From: Coxiella endosymbiont of Amblyomma nuttalli
GTDB taxonomy: Bacteria > Pseudomonadota > Gammaproteobacteria > Coxiellales > Coxiellaceae
Direction of reading: 5' to 3'
Length of the DNA stretch: 64,000 bases
Assembly: GCF_018107685.1 (NCBI RefSeq)
Contig: NZ_CP064834.1
Span: 496,001 to 560,000, forward strand
A program made the position numbers and the translations under genes. Under the pieces are notes generated by a model, which was given only the letters and a program-made list of their open reading frames with translations, had not been told where the DNA came from and did not search any database. Shown in pieces: positions 38,392-48,510 of this stretch (position 1 is the stretch's first letter; each line of letters starts with the position of its first letter).

Positions 38392-40551
38392 TTAACCACT
38401 TTTAAGAACAAAGTCAATTTTTCGATTGTCCAGATTAACACGAGCCACAATCACTCGGATGGAATCGCCCAGTCGATATAGTAAACCACTCCGTTTACCT
38501 CGTAAGAGATGATAAACAGGGTCATAATGATAATAATCATTCTCTAAAGCGGTAATATGTACTAAGCCTTCGACATAAATATTATCTAATTCTACAAAAA
38601 CACCAAAACCAGTGACGTCTACAATATGCCCATCAAAAGTTCGCCCCACTTTATTCAACATATATTCGCATTTTAACCAATCTATTGCATCTCGAGTGGC
38701 TCGATCAGCACGTCGTTCTGTCATCGAGCAATGTTCACCTAGACCCATCAAAATTTTTTCCTCATAGTAAAATTTTTTCAAAGATCGTTTTAATAGGTGC
38801 CGAATACCACGATGCACAACCAGATCAGGATAACGACGAATGGGTGAAGTGAAATGACAATAGTGTTCATACGATAAACCAAAGTGGCCAACATTTTCCG
38901 GACTATAAATAGCCTGTCGTAGTGAGCGGAGCATGACCATTTGTAGTAAATGAGCATCAGATCGTTTTTCAATGCGTAATAGTAACTTAGTATAATCCAT
39001 TGGCGTTGGTTTATCCCCTCCAGTTAAACGCAAACCAAATGACCGAAGAAACTGTTTGAGATCATGCAGTTTTTGTTCGTCAGGACATTCATGAACACGA
39101 TATAAAGTTGGAATGTTTTTTTTCTGCAAAAAATGTGAGGCTAATACGTTTGCTAGTAACATACATTCTTCGATAATACGATGTGCTTCATTGCGAGCAA
39201 CGGGTAGAATACGCTTAATTTTTCCTTTTTTGTCAAATTCGATACGGGTTTCTTTTGTACAAAATTCAATTGCACCACGCGCAATACGCTGCTTCAACAG
39301 TTTTTGATATAATTTATGCAGATTTTTAATGTGTGATGGTATCTCCTGATTTCTTGTTTTTGTACCACGTAACATTGCTGCTGCCTGATTGTAAGTTAGT
39401 CGTGCCTGAGAACAAATAATGGCCTCATAAAATTGATAGTGATTAACGTGCCCTCGTTTCGTAACATGTATCTCACAAACAATCGACAAGCGATCTTTAT
39501 GAGGCTTCAGCGAACATAAGCCATTAGATAATATCTCAGGTAGCATAGGAATAACTTGCATAGGGAAATACACGGAATTCCCCCGCAATCGTGCTTCTTG
39601 ATCAATAGCACTCTCTATTTTGACATAGTGAGATACATCAGCAACGGCTACATAAAGCTCCCAACCATCTGAATTGGATTTGCAATAAACAGCATCATCA
39701 AAATCTTTTGCATCTTCCCCATCAATAGTTATAAATGGCAAAGACCGCAGGTCTTTACGTCCATCTTTATCGTGACGTGATATTTCCACAGGAAATGCCT
39801 GTGACTCACGTAAAACTGTAGTGGGCCATCGATGAGGAAGCTCATAGGCGCGAATGGCTAGTTTAACTTCCAGACCTGGTGTTAAATGATCACCCAATAT
39901 TTCAACCACACGACCCATTGGTTGACGTCGCTTAGTTGGTTGTACAATGATTTCGGCAACTACAAATTGGCCCAGTTTTGCTTTATTTTCTTGTCCTGGT
40001 GGAATTAGAATATCTTGTACAATTAGTTGATTATTGGGATCGACAAAGGCGAGTCCACCATCTTCTACATAACGACCCACTACTTGATGGGTATTTCTTT
40101 CTAAGACTTCAATAATAGCACCTTCACGTTTTTTGCACTCTTGAAAATTTGTAATGCGAACTAAAACAATATCATCGGTAAATACCATACGCATTTCTCG
40201 CCCCGGTAAAAAAATATCACTAGAACCGTCATCCGGGATTAAAAATCCAAAACCATCGTGATGTGCCTGAACACGACCGCGGACGAGTTCCATTTCTGTA
40301 ACCAATGCATAATTACCTTTCCGATTATTGATCAACTGACCATCCCGTTTCATCGCAATCAATCGTCGACTCAACCCTTCTTTTTCTTCTGTCCGTTTTA
40401 AATTAAATGTCTGCACCAGATGCTTAAAACTTACAGGTCGATTAATTTCCTTCAAATATTGAATAATAAACTCGCGACTTGCCACTGGATGCTCATATAA
40501 ATAGGCTTCTCGTTCGCGGTAGGGATCTTTCTTTTGATAAGGCTTAATCAC
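38392..40551 (-). CDS. rnr: Ribonuclease R
   Basis: A 3'-5' exoribonuclease that can digest structured RNA. The N-terminal winged-helix domain is followed by cold-shock domains (GRVQAHHDGFGFLIP). The RNB catalytic domain has FITIDGEDAKDFDDAVYC with its cluster of aspartates, and HFTSPIRRYPDLVVHR. An S1 domain near the end starts HIVDVTGFGVFVEL. At 719 residues it lacks the long basic tail of many RNase R proteins. It is the first gene of the leftward operon leading to miaA. It is intact. Confidence 0.94.
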   Translation of the reverse strand: MIKPYQKKDPYREREAYLYEHPVASREFIIQYLKEINRPVSFKHLVQTFNLKRTEEKEGLSRRLIAMKRDGQLINNRKGNYALVTEMELVRGRVQAHHDGFGFLIPDDGSSDIFLPGREMRMVFTDDIVLVRITNFQECKKREGAIIEVLERNTHQVVGRYVEDGGLAFVDPNNQLIVQDILIPPGQENKAKLGQFVVAEIIVQPTKRRQPMGRVVEILGDHLTPGLEVKLAIRAYELPHRWPTTVLRESQAFPVEISRHDKDGRKDLRSLPFITIDGEDAKDFDDAVYCKSNSDGWELYVAVADVSHYVKIESAIDQEARLRGNSVYFPMQVIPMLPEILSNGLCSLKPHKDRLSIVCEIHVTKRGHVNHYQFYEAIICSQARLTYNQAAAMLRGTKTRNQEIPSHIKNLHKLYQKLLKQRIARGAIEFCTKETRIEFDKKGKIKRILPVARNEAHRIIEECMLLANVLASHFLQKKNIPTLYRVHECPDEQKLHDLKQFLRSFGLRLTGGDKPTPMDYTKLLLRIEKRSDAHLLQMVMLRSLRQAIYSPENVGHFGLSYEHYCHFTSPIRRYPDLVVHRGIRHLLKRSLKKFYYEEKILMGLGEHCSMTERRADRATRDAIDWLKCEYMLNKVGRTFDGHIVDVTGFGVFVELDNIYVEGLVHITALENDYYHYDPVYHLLRGKRSGLLYRLGDSIRVIVARVNLDNRKIDFVLKSG

Positions 40552-41545
40552 TACAACCTCCCATCTCCTCCTGAACGATAAATAATAACCTAAAAATAGG
40601 TTTTATTAGAGATAATTTATCCATAATAATCTTATATTAGCCTCAATGATGTTATAACATAGCGGTTTCATTATCTCATTTAAAATAGCAGATCTATAGG
40701 AAAGAATGACTTAATAAGGATTACTATCTGATTTATAAAGTCAATCGCAACTTAAATTAAAAAATGAATACATTAAAATATAAGGCGAATTGACAATAAA
40801 CATTATCTAACAAGACACTACCTTAGATTGGCTCAATCAAGAGATTCTGAAATCCTTTCTATCGATTTGACCTTTCTTGCTCATTGCTTCCTAACTAGAC
40901 TAAAGTGAAATCATAGTTAGTCAATTAGTCATGATAAAAAGTTAGGTTCAAAAATTTACAAAAATAGGGATAGTGTACAATATCTCAGAACGTGCGACAT
41001 AATGAGGTAATCATATATTATATGTGTTGTTGCTTTAGACACTTGGATATTTTCAACACGCTATTACTAGTTTTTCTTAGTTCTATTGCACAGTTCATGT
41101 TGCTTAATACCATTACTTACTTTCCAACAAAGTACTTAATCGGTTAGTATAAATTGCTCTAGCTCTTTTATTCGTGGTTCTACTTTTAATTAGTCAATAT
41201 AAAGAAAGAGTGTCAGTCGAACAAATTTCATGCCACTTTTATCGGCGGACTTGGCGACAAAAATAAACATGGGGTACATCAAGTGTAAAAATAAATAAGT
41301 ATTAAGAAAGCAACAATAAGGATCTTTAACACATGTGCCCTTTTGTGCTTTGTCATTTAATGCATCCATCCAACAACACAGAGCAAATCAAGTCGTTCCA
41401 TGGTGCTGTTAATCCTCGATTGTTGTTAATAGCTGCTTTGATGATATACACAGTTGGAAAGCATGAGCCTCCTTGAGGAGTAAATCACGATTTTAAGTTT
41501 TTATCCGAAACACTAACACTGATTCATAAAATACGGGGCAATAGT
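40552..41545. other. Long gene-free stretch between rnr and fumC
   Basis: About 1 kb without a gene. A short frame at 41051-41140 reads TLLLVFLSSIAQFMLLNTIT and could be a relic of a membrane protein, but this is weak. The promoters of both flanking genes should lie here. Confidence 0.35.
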
Positions 41546-42934
41546 GTGGAAATACGAATAGAATCTGACAGTATGGGTACGATTGAAGTGCCAATTGAAA
41601 AATACTATGGCGCACAGTCACAGCGTTCATTAATTAACTTTGCTATTGGTCGTGAGACAATACCATTTGAATTAATTCGCGCTTTCGGCACTTTAAAAAA
41701 AGCAGCCGCACTCACTAATACTGAATTAGGTAACCTGTCTCAGAAAAAAGCAAATTTTATTTTACAAGCATCTGAGGAAGTCATAGAAGGCAAACTAAAT
41801 GATCACTTTCCACTTAAGATCTGGCAAACTGGAAGTGGTACACAAACTAATATGAATATTAATGAGGTGATTAGTAATCGCGCCATTGAATTAGCAGGTG
41901 GAAAGTTGGGCAGCAAAGAACCTATCCATCCTAATGATCATGTTAATATGTCACAGTCTTCAAATGACACATTTTCTACTGCCATGCATATCGCCAGCGC
42001 TGAAATGATTACTCGTCAGCTTACTCCCGCGATAGAGCTGCTACGTGATACACTAGAAAAAAAATCGAATGATTTTTCTGAGATTATTAAAATTGGTCGA
42101 ACGCATTTACAAGATGCTGTTCCTTTAACATTAGGGCAGGAATTTTCCGGATATGTTGCTCAATTAAATCATAATTTGGAAGCTATCCATCAAACTCTAC
42201 CAGTCCTTTACCGGTTAGCGCTTGGCGGAACAGCTGTGGGTACAGGTCTTAACACATCTATCCAATTTGCTAAAAAAGTTGCAAAACACATTGCTAAATT
42301 AACTAGGTTACCATTTTATTCAGCGCCTAATAAATTCGCTGCACTGGCAGCACATGATGAAGCTGTACTCATCAGTGGTGTTTTAAAGACACTTGCTTGT
42401 TCGTTAATGAAAATCGCCAACGATATTCGCTGGTTGGCCTCGGGACCACGTTGCGGAATTGGAGAGATTTTTATTCCAGAAAATGAACCTGGTTCCTCTA
42501 TTATGCCCGGTAAAGTTAACCCTACCCAATCTGAGGCGATGACAATGATATGTGTACAAGTTATGGGAAATGACGCAACAATTACTATTGCTGGCTCACA
42601 AGGCAATTTTGAACTAAATGTATTTAAACCCGTGATTGCTTATAATTTAATTCAGTCAATTTACTTATTAACCGATGCTTCTCGTTCATTTAACGATCAT
42701 TGTGTAGTTGGGATCGAGCCAAATAAAGAAAAAATTGAGGCTTACTTACACAATTCCCTCATGCTTGTCACTGCATTAAATCACATTATCGGTTATGATA
42801 AAGCTTCTCAGATCGCCAAAAAAGCCTACAAAGAGAATATCACCCTTAGAGAAGCAACATTGCAATTAGGTTATTTAACAGCAAAGGAATTTGATCGAGC
42901 AAGCGACCCCAAAAATATGATAAACATGGTATGA
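41546..42934 (+). CDS. fumC: Class II fumarate hydratase
   Basis: Interconverts fumarate and malate in the TCA cycle. The 462-residue protein has the three family boxes: [36 protein letters not shown] (with the catalytic histidine) and [13 protein letters not shown], the fumarase signature. The C-terminal FxRAxDP appears as [10 protein letters not shown]. The start is GTG. It is intact and complements Gdh, which feeds the same cycle. Confidence 0.95.
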   Translation: MEIRIESDSMGTIEVPIEKYYGAQSQRSLINFAIGRETIPFELIRAFGTLKKAAALTNTELGNLSQKKANFILQASEEVIEGKLNDHFPLKIWQTGSGTQTNMNINEVISNRAIELAGGKLGSKEPIHPNDHVNMSQSSNDTFSTAMHIASAEMITRQLTPAIELLRDTLEKKSNDFSEIIKIGRTHLQDAVPLTLGQEFSGYVAQLNHNLEAIHQTLPVLYRLALGGTAVGTGLNTSIQFAKKVAKHIAKLTRLPFYSAPNKFAALAAHDEAVLISGVLKTLACSLMKIANDIRWLASGPRCGIGEIFIPENEPGSSIMPGKVNPTQSEAMTMICVQVMGNDATITIAGSQGNFELNVFKPVIAYNLIQSIYLLTDASRSFNDHCVVGIEPNKEKIEAYLHNSLMLVTALNHIIGYDKASQIAKKAYKENITLREATLQLGYLTAKEFDRASDPKNMINMV

Positions 42935-42972
42935 TATCACTCTGTTATTCCTACTTGCGCGAGGATAACTCG

Positions 42973-43749
42973 CTACAAGCAATCGCCTATTCGTTCCCAC
43001 CGAACACGATGGTTCTGTGAATCCCAACTCATCCAAATTAACATGGCACGACCAATAAAATTCTGGAGAGGCACAGTGCCCCATGAACGACTATCATCAC
43101 TATCATCACGATTGTCACCAATCATTAAATATTGTTCTTTCGGCACAATAAAACATTTAAAATCTTGAGCTGGACGATCAGGTCGAAGAATAATTAAATG
43201 TTTAATACCGTCTAAATCTTCTTCATATTCTTTAGCTATCCATGTTTTACCATAATCCTCAATTTCCAAGGTATCTTTAATAAATTTTTGATGCATTTCT
43301 TTTCCATTGATATAGAGGATTTTATTTTGATAACTAATATGATCCCCCGGCAAACCAACAACGCGCTTAACAAAAGTTACCGCAGGATTTACTGGCCAAC
43401 GAAATAATGCAATTTGTCCTCTTTTAGGTTCGCTAATATTGACAATTTTTCTATTCCATAGTGGAATGTGTAAACCATAATCATATTGATTAACTAAGAT
43501 CAAATCACCAGGCATAATGGTAGGCTCCAAAGAGCCAGTAGGTATACGGTAAGGTTGAAACAAAAAAGAGCGAATGATTAAAACGATCAGTAAAATAGGA
43601 AAAGCAGAACGCGCATAGTCAATAATTGGTGAAGACCTGGTTTTTTTGTCTCGTGGAATTTTTTTTGCATGACACCAAATAATATCAACCAGACAGATAA
43701 CACCAGAAAAGATTATTAGTAATGAGAGAATATCAAGGAAATCAAACAT
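42973..43749 (-). CDS. lepB: Signal peptidase I
   Basis: Cleaves signal peptides of exported proteins. The 258-residue protein has two N-terminal membrane segments (about 8-25 and 45-65). The catalytic serine is in RIPTGSLEPTI (the usual methionine is replaced by leucine), and the lysine is in FVKRVVGLPGDHI. The other conserved box is MIGDNRDDSDDSR. It lies 6 bp behind a small exported protein gene. The neighbours lepA and rnc, common in other genomes, are not here. Confidence 0.94.
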   Translation of the reverse strand: MFDFLDILSLLIIFSGVICLVDIIWCHAKKIPRDKKTRSSPIIDYARSAFPILLIVLIIRSFLFQPYRIPTGSLEPTIMPGDLILVNQYDYGLHIPLWNRKIVNISEPKRGQIALFRWPVNPAVTFVKRVVGLPGDHISYQNKILYINGKEMHQKFIKDTLEIEDYGKTWIAKEYEEDLDGIKHLIILRPDRPAQDFKCFIVPKEQYLMIGDNRDDSDDSRSWGTVPLQNFIGRAMLIWMSWDSQNHRVRWERIGDCL

Positions 43750-43755
43750 CGTAAC

Positions 43756-44175
43756 TCACTTCAAATATTCTGGACAGACATAAATAGCTGTTCCTATAAA
43801 AATATAGGAGGACAGAGCCTTGCGTACCGCACCGGATATAGTATGCCCAAAAAACGTCACAATCACACCATTAGCTCCAGTTTTTGCGGCTATTTCTCTC
43901 ACGTATTGCTGTAACTGAGCTTCTCCTGAAGTAGAAACCTCTTTTGAGTAAAATTGTACATTAATGTAACCTAGTTTTTTATACATACAAGGTGTAGTTG
44001 CCGGATTATAAAAACTAACTTGACATGCAGAAAGAGGCGTTCCTGATGGTGCTACTGGTAAAAAAACACCATGCGGACTGATAGGCGTTGAAGGTACTAT
44101 CAAACAAGCAATAATAACGCTAACTAAAGCAAGCTCGATACCGACGAGACTGCATTTTATAGCATCTGAATTCAA
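43756..44175 (-). CDS. Small exported protein of unknown function, cotranscribed with lepB
   Basis: 139 residues with an N-terminal hydrophobic helix (about 14-30) and a short proline-rich linker. A compact C-terminal part reads YKKLGYINVQFYS, AAKTGANGVIV and FIGTAIY. That part resembles small periplasmic lipoprotein folds in which an AxxxGANGVxV motif is common, but I cannot name a family. The two cysteines after the helix (SACQVS and TPCMYK) may form a disulfide. It ends 6 bp before lepB. Confidence 0.7.
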   Translation of the reverse strand: MNSDAIKCSLVGIELALVSVIIACLIVPSTPISPHGVFLPVAPSGTPLSACQVSFYNPATTPCMYKKLGYINVQFYSKEVSTSGEAQLQQYVREIAAKTGANGVIVTFFGHTISGAVRKALSSYIFIGTAIYVCPEYLK

Positions 44176-44985
44176 AGGCAGATCTTCCTAATAAAACAGC
44201 AACGGAAAACTTTTTTATTTTTGTCCTTCCTGTAAAATTACAAAAGCCGCCCTATTATACCATGAGCAAACAAGAAAGCAAACAAGAAATCCAAACTTTC
44301 TCCCTAAAGAGAATCGAAATTAAAATTCGCGCAGCAACTATATCTTTCTTCATAAGTTTCCAATATAATGACTGCAGCTTATAATAGCTCATATTATTAG
44401 TAGCTTATATCTGATAATATTTCAGAGCTCGGTGTTTCTTGTATTTATTGTGAAGAAATGATAATTTCTATAATAAATGCTAGTGTGATCTTGTGCTATT
44501 GCATTAAACTATTTTCTCTTTTACATTTTCTAGTGCACTACGCATGTGAGTAAGTTATTACAGTACCAAGCAACATTGTAAATTACCTCATGATTTTAAC
44601 TGTATTTTGTATACATGAGGAAATATGAACCAAGATAAGAACGATACTAATTGTATATAATAACATATTCTGCATCTCCCTTATGGTTCTTCTCTATTCG
44701 CTATCGCACAAGAAATTTCACAATATTTATGTGATGTGGTGAGGGCTGTAAGGCTGAATGCATCATGTATTTAGAATGCAAATCAACACTCCTGATTAAA
44801 ATGTTATTACCTTATTTCTTAATATCTTCTAATGCGCATTCATGATTCTCTGTCAAGAACACGCACTAGTACGAACTCTATCCAGAGATTAGTTAGTAGG
44901 AGATTAGCGCGAAGCAGCAGAGAAGTATAACATCGCTCTCTCATAGGAGCGGTCTTCTCTTATTGATAATAACACTAGGTTAAAG
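44176..44985. other. Gene-free stretch between the lepB operon and ald
   Basis: About 810 bases with no gene, RNA or clear hairpin terminator that I can support. It is uniformly AT-rich. Confidence 0.4.
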
Positions 44986-46101
44986 TCAATATAACAGTTC
45001 TAATGCTGGTACAAACAATTGTTTTAAGTCTCTGGCCACACCTTCATGAGTTATATAACCTAAACAAATATTCAATCCATTTCTTAAATGGGGATCATCC
45101 AATAACGCCTTACGATACCCTTTATCTGCCAACGCGATTACAAAAGGCAATGTCGCATTACTTAGTGCTAAAGTTGATGTCCTGGGCACAGCACCTGGCA
45201 TATTCGTCACACAATAATGTACGATACCATCAACTACATAGGTAGGTGCTTTATGTGTGGTTGGTCGACTGGTTTGAAAACATCCTCCTTGATCAATTGC
45301 TACGTCTACCATTACTGATCCAGGACGCATGCGTTTTAAAACTTCTTGCGGCACGAGTCTCGGTGCCGATTGACCAGGTACTAAAACAGCACCCACTACT
45401 AAATCTGCATCTATAATACATTGCTCAATACTATTCTCTGTCGAATACACAGTATTCAAGTGACCACCAAACTGGGAATAGAGTTCTTGTAAACGACGCA
45501 GAGATTTATCCAACACGGTTACCTGCGTCTTTTTATTAATAGCCATTCTAATTGCATTTGTACCTACTACACCACCACCAATAACAGTTACTTTTCCAGG
45601 ATAAACACCTGGTACACCTCCTAATAAAATCCCACTGCCACCGGATGGTGTTTCTAAACAATGTGCGCCGGCTTGAATCGCCAGTCGTCCTGCCACTTGA
45701 CTCATTGGGAAAAGTAAAGGTAACCCACCTTCTTTTGAGGTCACTGTCTCGTAGGCAATAGCGATACAACCTGATTTTATCAATGCTTGAGCTTGTTGAG
45801 GATCCGGTGCTAAATGCAAATAAGTAAATAAAATTTGTCCTTCACGTAAGAGATTATATTCACTCAATTGTGGTTCCTTAACCTTGATAATCATTTCAGC
45901 CTGCCGAAAAAGCACTTCTGGTGTATCGACGATAGTAGCGCCTGCGGCACGGTATGCTTCATCGGTAAAATTAATAGCATCTCCAGCGTTATGTTCTAAA
46001 ATTACTTGATGACCATGACTTACTACTTCCTGAACACTGTAAGGAGTTAACCCAACTCGATATTCTTCAGTTTTTACTTCTTTTGGAATGCCCACTAACA
46101 T
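44986..46101 (-). CDS. ald: Alanine dehydrogenase
   Basis: Converts alanine to pyruvate and ammonium with NAD+. The 371 residues begin MLVGIPKEVKTEEYRVGLTP, with the catalytic lysine region KVKEPQ, the catalytic histidine in LFTYLHLA, and the nucleotide-binding VTVIGGGVVGTNAI. VDVAIDQGG and TNMPGAVPRTST are also family signatures. It stands alone on the minus strand. With Gdh it suggests that amino acids are used for energy. It is intact. Confidence 0.95.
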   Translation of the reverse strand: MLVGIPKEVKTEEYRVGLTPYSVQEVVSHGHQVILEHNAGDAINFTDEAYRAAGATIVDTPEVLFRQAEMIIKVKEPQLSEYNLLREGQILFTYLHLAPDPQQAQALIKSGCIAIAYETVTSKEGGLPLLFPMSQVAGRLAIQAGAHCLETPSGGSGILLGGVPGVYPGKVTVIGGGVVGTNAIRMAINKKTQVTVLDKSLRRLQELYSQFGGHLNTVYSTENSIEQCIIDADLVVGAVLVPGQSAPRLVPQEVLKRMRPGSVMVDVAIDQGGCFQTSRPTTHKAPTYVVDGIVHYCVTNMPGAVPRTSTLALSNATLPFVIALADKGYRKALLDDPHLRNGLNICLGYITHEGVARDLKQLFVPALELLY

Positions 46102-47006
46102 ATTTTTTCTCCAAAAAATTTTTAATAATTTTTATCAAAAACCCTTGTTGAAAGCGATTTTTCCCACTTTTTCCAATCTCACTAAATTTCCTATTAAATC
46201 CTGTATTAGAAACCTAGAAAATCAGCGTATCAAAATTTATATTAATCAGAATTTATATTAATCAGACAGCGACTATTTTGTTCATTATATCAGCTAAATA
46301 CTGAATAGCTTCTAAATATATGTTCATAGCAAACAAAGTTTAAAATAACGTATTTTCGTACTATCTAAAAATATTATTAGGCGTGCCCACATTTACCGAT
46401 ATCTGAGAGACAGTAATTTCAGCATGCAACCAACATATTTTGTTAATCGTTCAAATTTTTCCTACATTATCTGCTTTCAAAGAGTCTCCGAAATCGTTTA
46501 CAATGAAAACCTACTCCTAATTCATAGGTATCAGTGGTGTATACGAATCTTTTCTTTTTTTAACAATTTTTTTAACAAATTGAGCATACTGATTAATATT
46601 CCTTATTCTAGTTTCAGCATATTTCTGATAGATCCTTGATATTTTGAAAATGATTAAGATGAAACATGATTGAGTCATGCTACTGGGTCCTCAGGGAACC
46701 ATAATTTTAAACCCCTGCCTTTCTACTCTTTCATATCGGTAACTAAATATCATCAGTGTCTCTCCTGACTTCACCAACATCCTTTCCTAATACTTGTCTT
46801 CAGTCATCCTAAACCATGGCACCTCAGAACGAACATACCCTAAGGGGATTCATTGACATTGATATTGACATTATGATATTTCCTAATTGATTAATTTTTC
46901 TATTTTGAAACATCATCTTTTAACATCATCTTTTTATACAAGCTCCCACACCAAAATCAATAACGCGTTTAACGTCCATTTAACATCCACTTGACATCTA
47001 TTAGAA
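46102..47006. other. Long gene-free stretch
   Basis: Around 900 bases without a gene. It contains a perfect 16-bp tandem duplication (46234-46265) and a 13-bp repeat (AACATCATCTTTT) around 46909. A minus-strand stretch near 46690-46850 has somewhat lower AT and scattered open codons, perhaps a decayed gene, but no motif is recognisable. Confidence 0.35.
46234..46265. repeat. Perfect 16-bp tandem duplication
   Basis: AATTTATATTAATCAG occurs at 46234-46249 and again immediately at 46250-46265. Confidence 0.95.
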
Positions 47007-47723
47007 TTAGGATGCGAAAATCTCCTGAAAAAAATAGGTCATGGCAATCCAGGATCTTTTGTCAGCTAATGGATTGAAAACCGTGCCAAAATCAGGGTCA
47101 TTGGCCTCAGGATTAGTAAAACTATGCATAGTCTCACCAAAAACATGCAACTGCCAGTCCGCTCTGATGTTTGTCATTTCTTTTTCGAATGCCAGTACAG
47201 CATCGGGTTGAACCATTGGATCGTCATGTCCGTGCAATACTAATACTTTCGCTTTTATTTTTCCAACAAGTACACTGTTAGGCGATTTTAAAATGCCATG
47301 AAAACTTACTACTCCTTTTAAGTCCATCCCACTTCGTGCCATATCGAGTACGCAAAGTCCACCGAAACAATAACCCATTGCTGCTATTTTAGTGGAGTCT
47401 ACCACACGAAGTCTTTTTGCGGTTTCTAGAGCAGAAAACAAGCGATTTTGTAACAAGGCTCGATCATCCATAAAAGGCTGCATTAGTTTATTATTGGTTT
47501 CAATCCCACCACCTAATACACCTTTTCCATAAACATCCATCGCAAAACCTACATACCCCATTTCTGCTAACTGCCGTGCTTTTTCTTCCACAAAACTATC
47601 CCGTCCCGCCCACGCATGTGCAACTAAAACCGTAGGCCGTCTTGTCTTGACAGTACTATCATAAGCAACATATGCTTCCAATTGAATACCGCCCACTTGA
47701 TAGTCAATAGTTTCTGTATGCAT
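47007..47723 (-). CDS. Dienelactone hydrolase family protein
   Basis: A 238-residue alpha/beta-hydrolase. The nucleophile elbow GYCFGG carries a cysteine, as in dienelactone hydrolases (about residue 118). The aspartate is in LHGHDDPM and the histidine in TMHSFTNP. VLVAHAWAG near the start is the oxyanion region. The natural substrate of such enzymes in non-aromatic degraders is unknown. It stands alone with gene-free DNA on both sides and is intact. Confidence 0.88.
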   Translation of the reverse strand: MHTETIDYQVGGIQLEAYVAYDSTVKTRRPTVLVAHAWAGRDSFVEEKARQLAEMGYVGFAMDVYGKGVLGGGIETNNKLMQPFMDDRALLQNRLFSALETAKRLRVVDSTKIAAMGYCFGGLCVLDMARSGMDLKGVVSFHGILKSPNSVLVGKIKAKVLVLHGHDDPMVQPDAVLAFEKEMTNIRADWQLHVFGETMHSFTNPEANDPDFGTVFNPLADKRSWIAMTYFFQEIFAS

Positions 47724-48142
47724 ATTCCCTCTCCTTGTACATTATATTTTTCATCTTGTACCTTCAATCACAAGACGACATGACAACATAATGAACAATA
47801 TTGTATGTAGTAGGGTATTGTACTACTTTTATTAGACTTGAAAATACCGCATTCTTCACTTTCATAGTAAAAGCAGGGAATAATGAAAGTTTACGAGAAG
47901 ATGATAATCGCTGAATACGTCCATCATAGTTATTTTGCTTAGTAACGCACTTTTGATTTGTCTTTCTATAAGGCTATAAGGCGATCCTCTATTCGACATC
48001 ATATGTTGTATATAAAAAAATTACAGAAAAAAGAAAGTTAACTAACGAGCATACTTTCACCAACCAACATTCTAAATCTAGCTACACTATAATTTGAATA
48101 AAATCAGTATAATCAGTAAGTTTGATTCTTTACACGAAAACA
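47724..48142. other. Gene-free stretch
   Basis: 419 bases with no gene or structured element that I can support. Confidence 0.4.
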
Positions 48143-48508
48143 TTATGTTTCTTTAAAAATCGTTTTTCTCCACAATTGTTCAATTAAAATAGCTACATGA
48201 AATTCAAAGGAGGACAAATTCAAAACATTCTTTATTTGATCAGCATTCAATTGCTTTGCCTCTTCAAGCATTTTACCTTCTCCCCAACGACAAATATACT
48301 CACACGCTGCCATTATCATGGGTGAACCATATGTTTGAAATTTAGCTTCTCTTATTTTATGGTCTTTAAAACTCAAATAAAGTTGACATAAATGACCCTG
48401 TGCAATGCTACCTACTTTGCCATAGCATACATTCGTACTTTCTTTATCAAGAGTGCCTGCATGCCTGATATTAAAAAAATAATTAATAACTTCTTTAGAG
48501 TAATGCAT
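48143..48508 (-). CDS. IscU/NifU-like scaffold homologue lacking the cluster-binding cysteines
   Basis: From the ATG at 48508, 2 bp after the iscS stop, the product has 121 residues and follows the IscU fold throughout. The beta strands include AKFQTYGSPMIMAACEYI, and EGKMLEEAKQLNADQI corresponds to the helix of IscU after its second ligand. At the three IscU cysteine positions it has glutamine (SIAQGH for APACGD), serine (TYGSPM for TYGCGS) and valine (EFHVAI for KIHCSI). The aspartate of the first motif is histidine. It therefore cannot assemble a cluster in the usual way. It may have another role, such as IscS docking. A longer open frame starts inside iscS. Confidence 0.8.
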   Translation of the reverse strand: MHYSKEVINYFFNIRHAGTLDKESTNVCYGKVGSIAQGHLCQLYLSFKDHKIREAKFQTYGSPMIMAACEYICRWGEGKMLEEAKQLNADQIKNVLNLSSFEFHVAILIEQLWRKTIFKET

Positions 48509-48510
48509 AT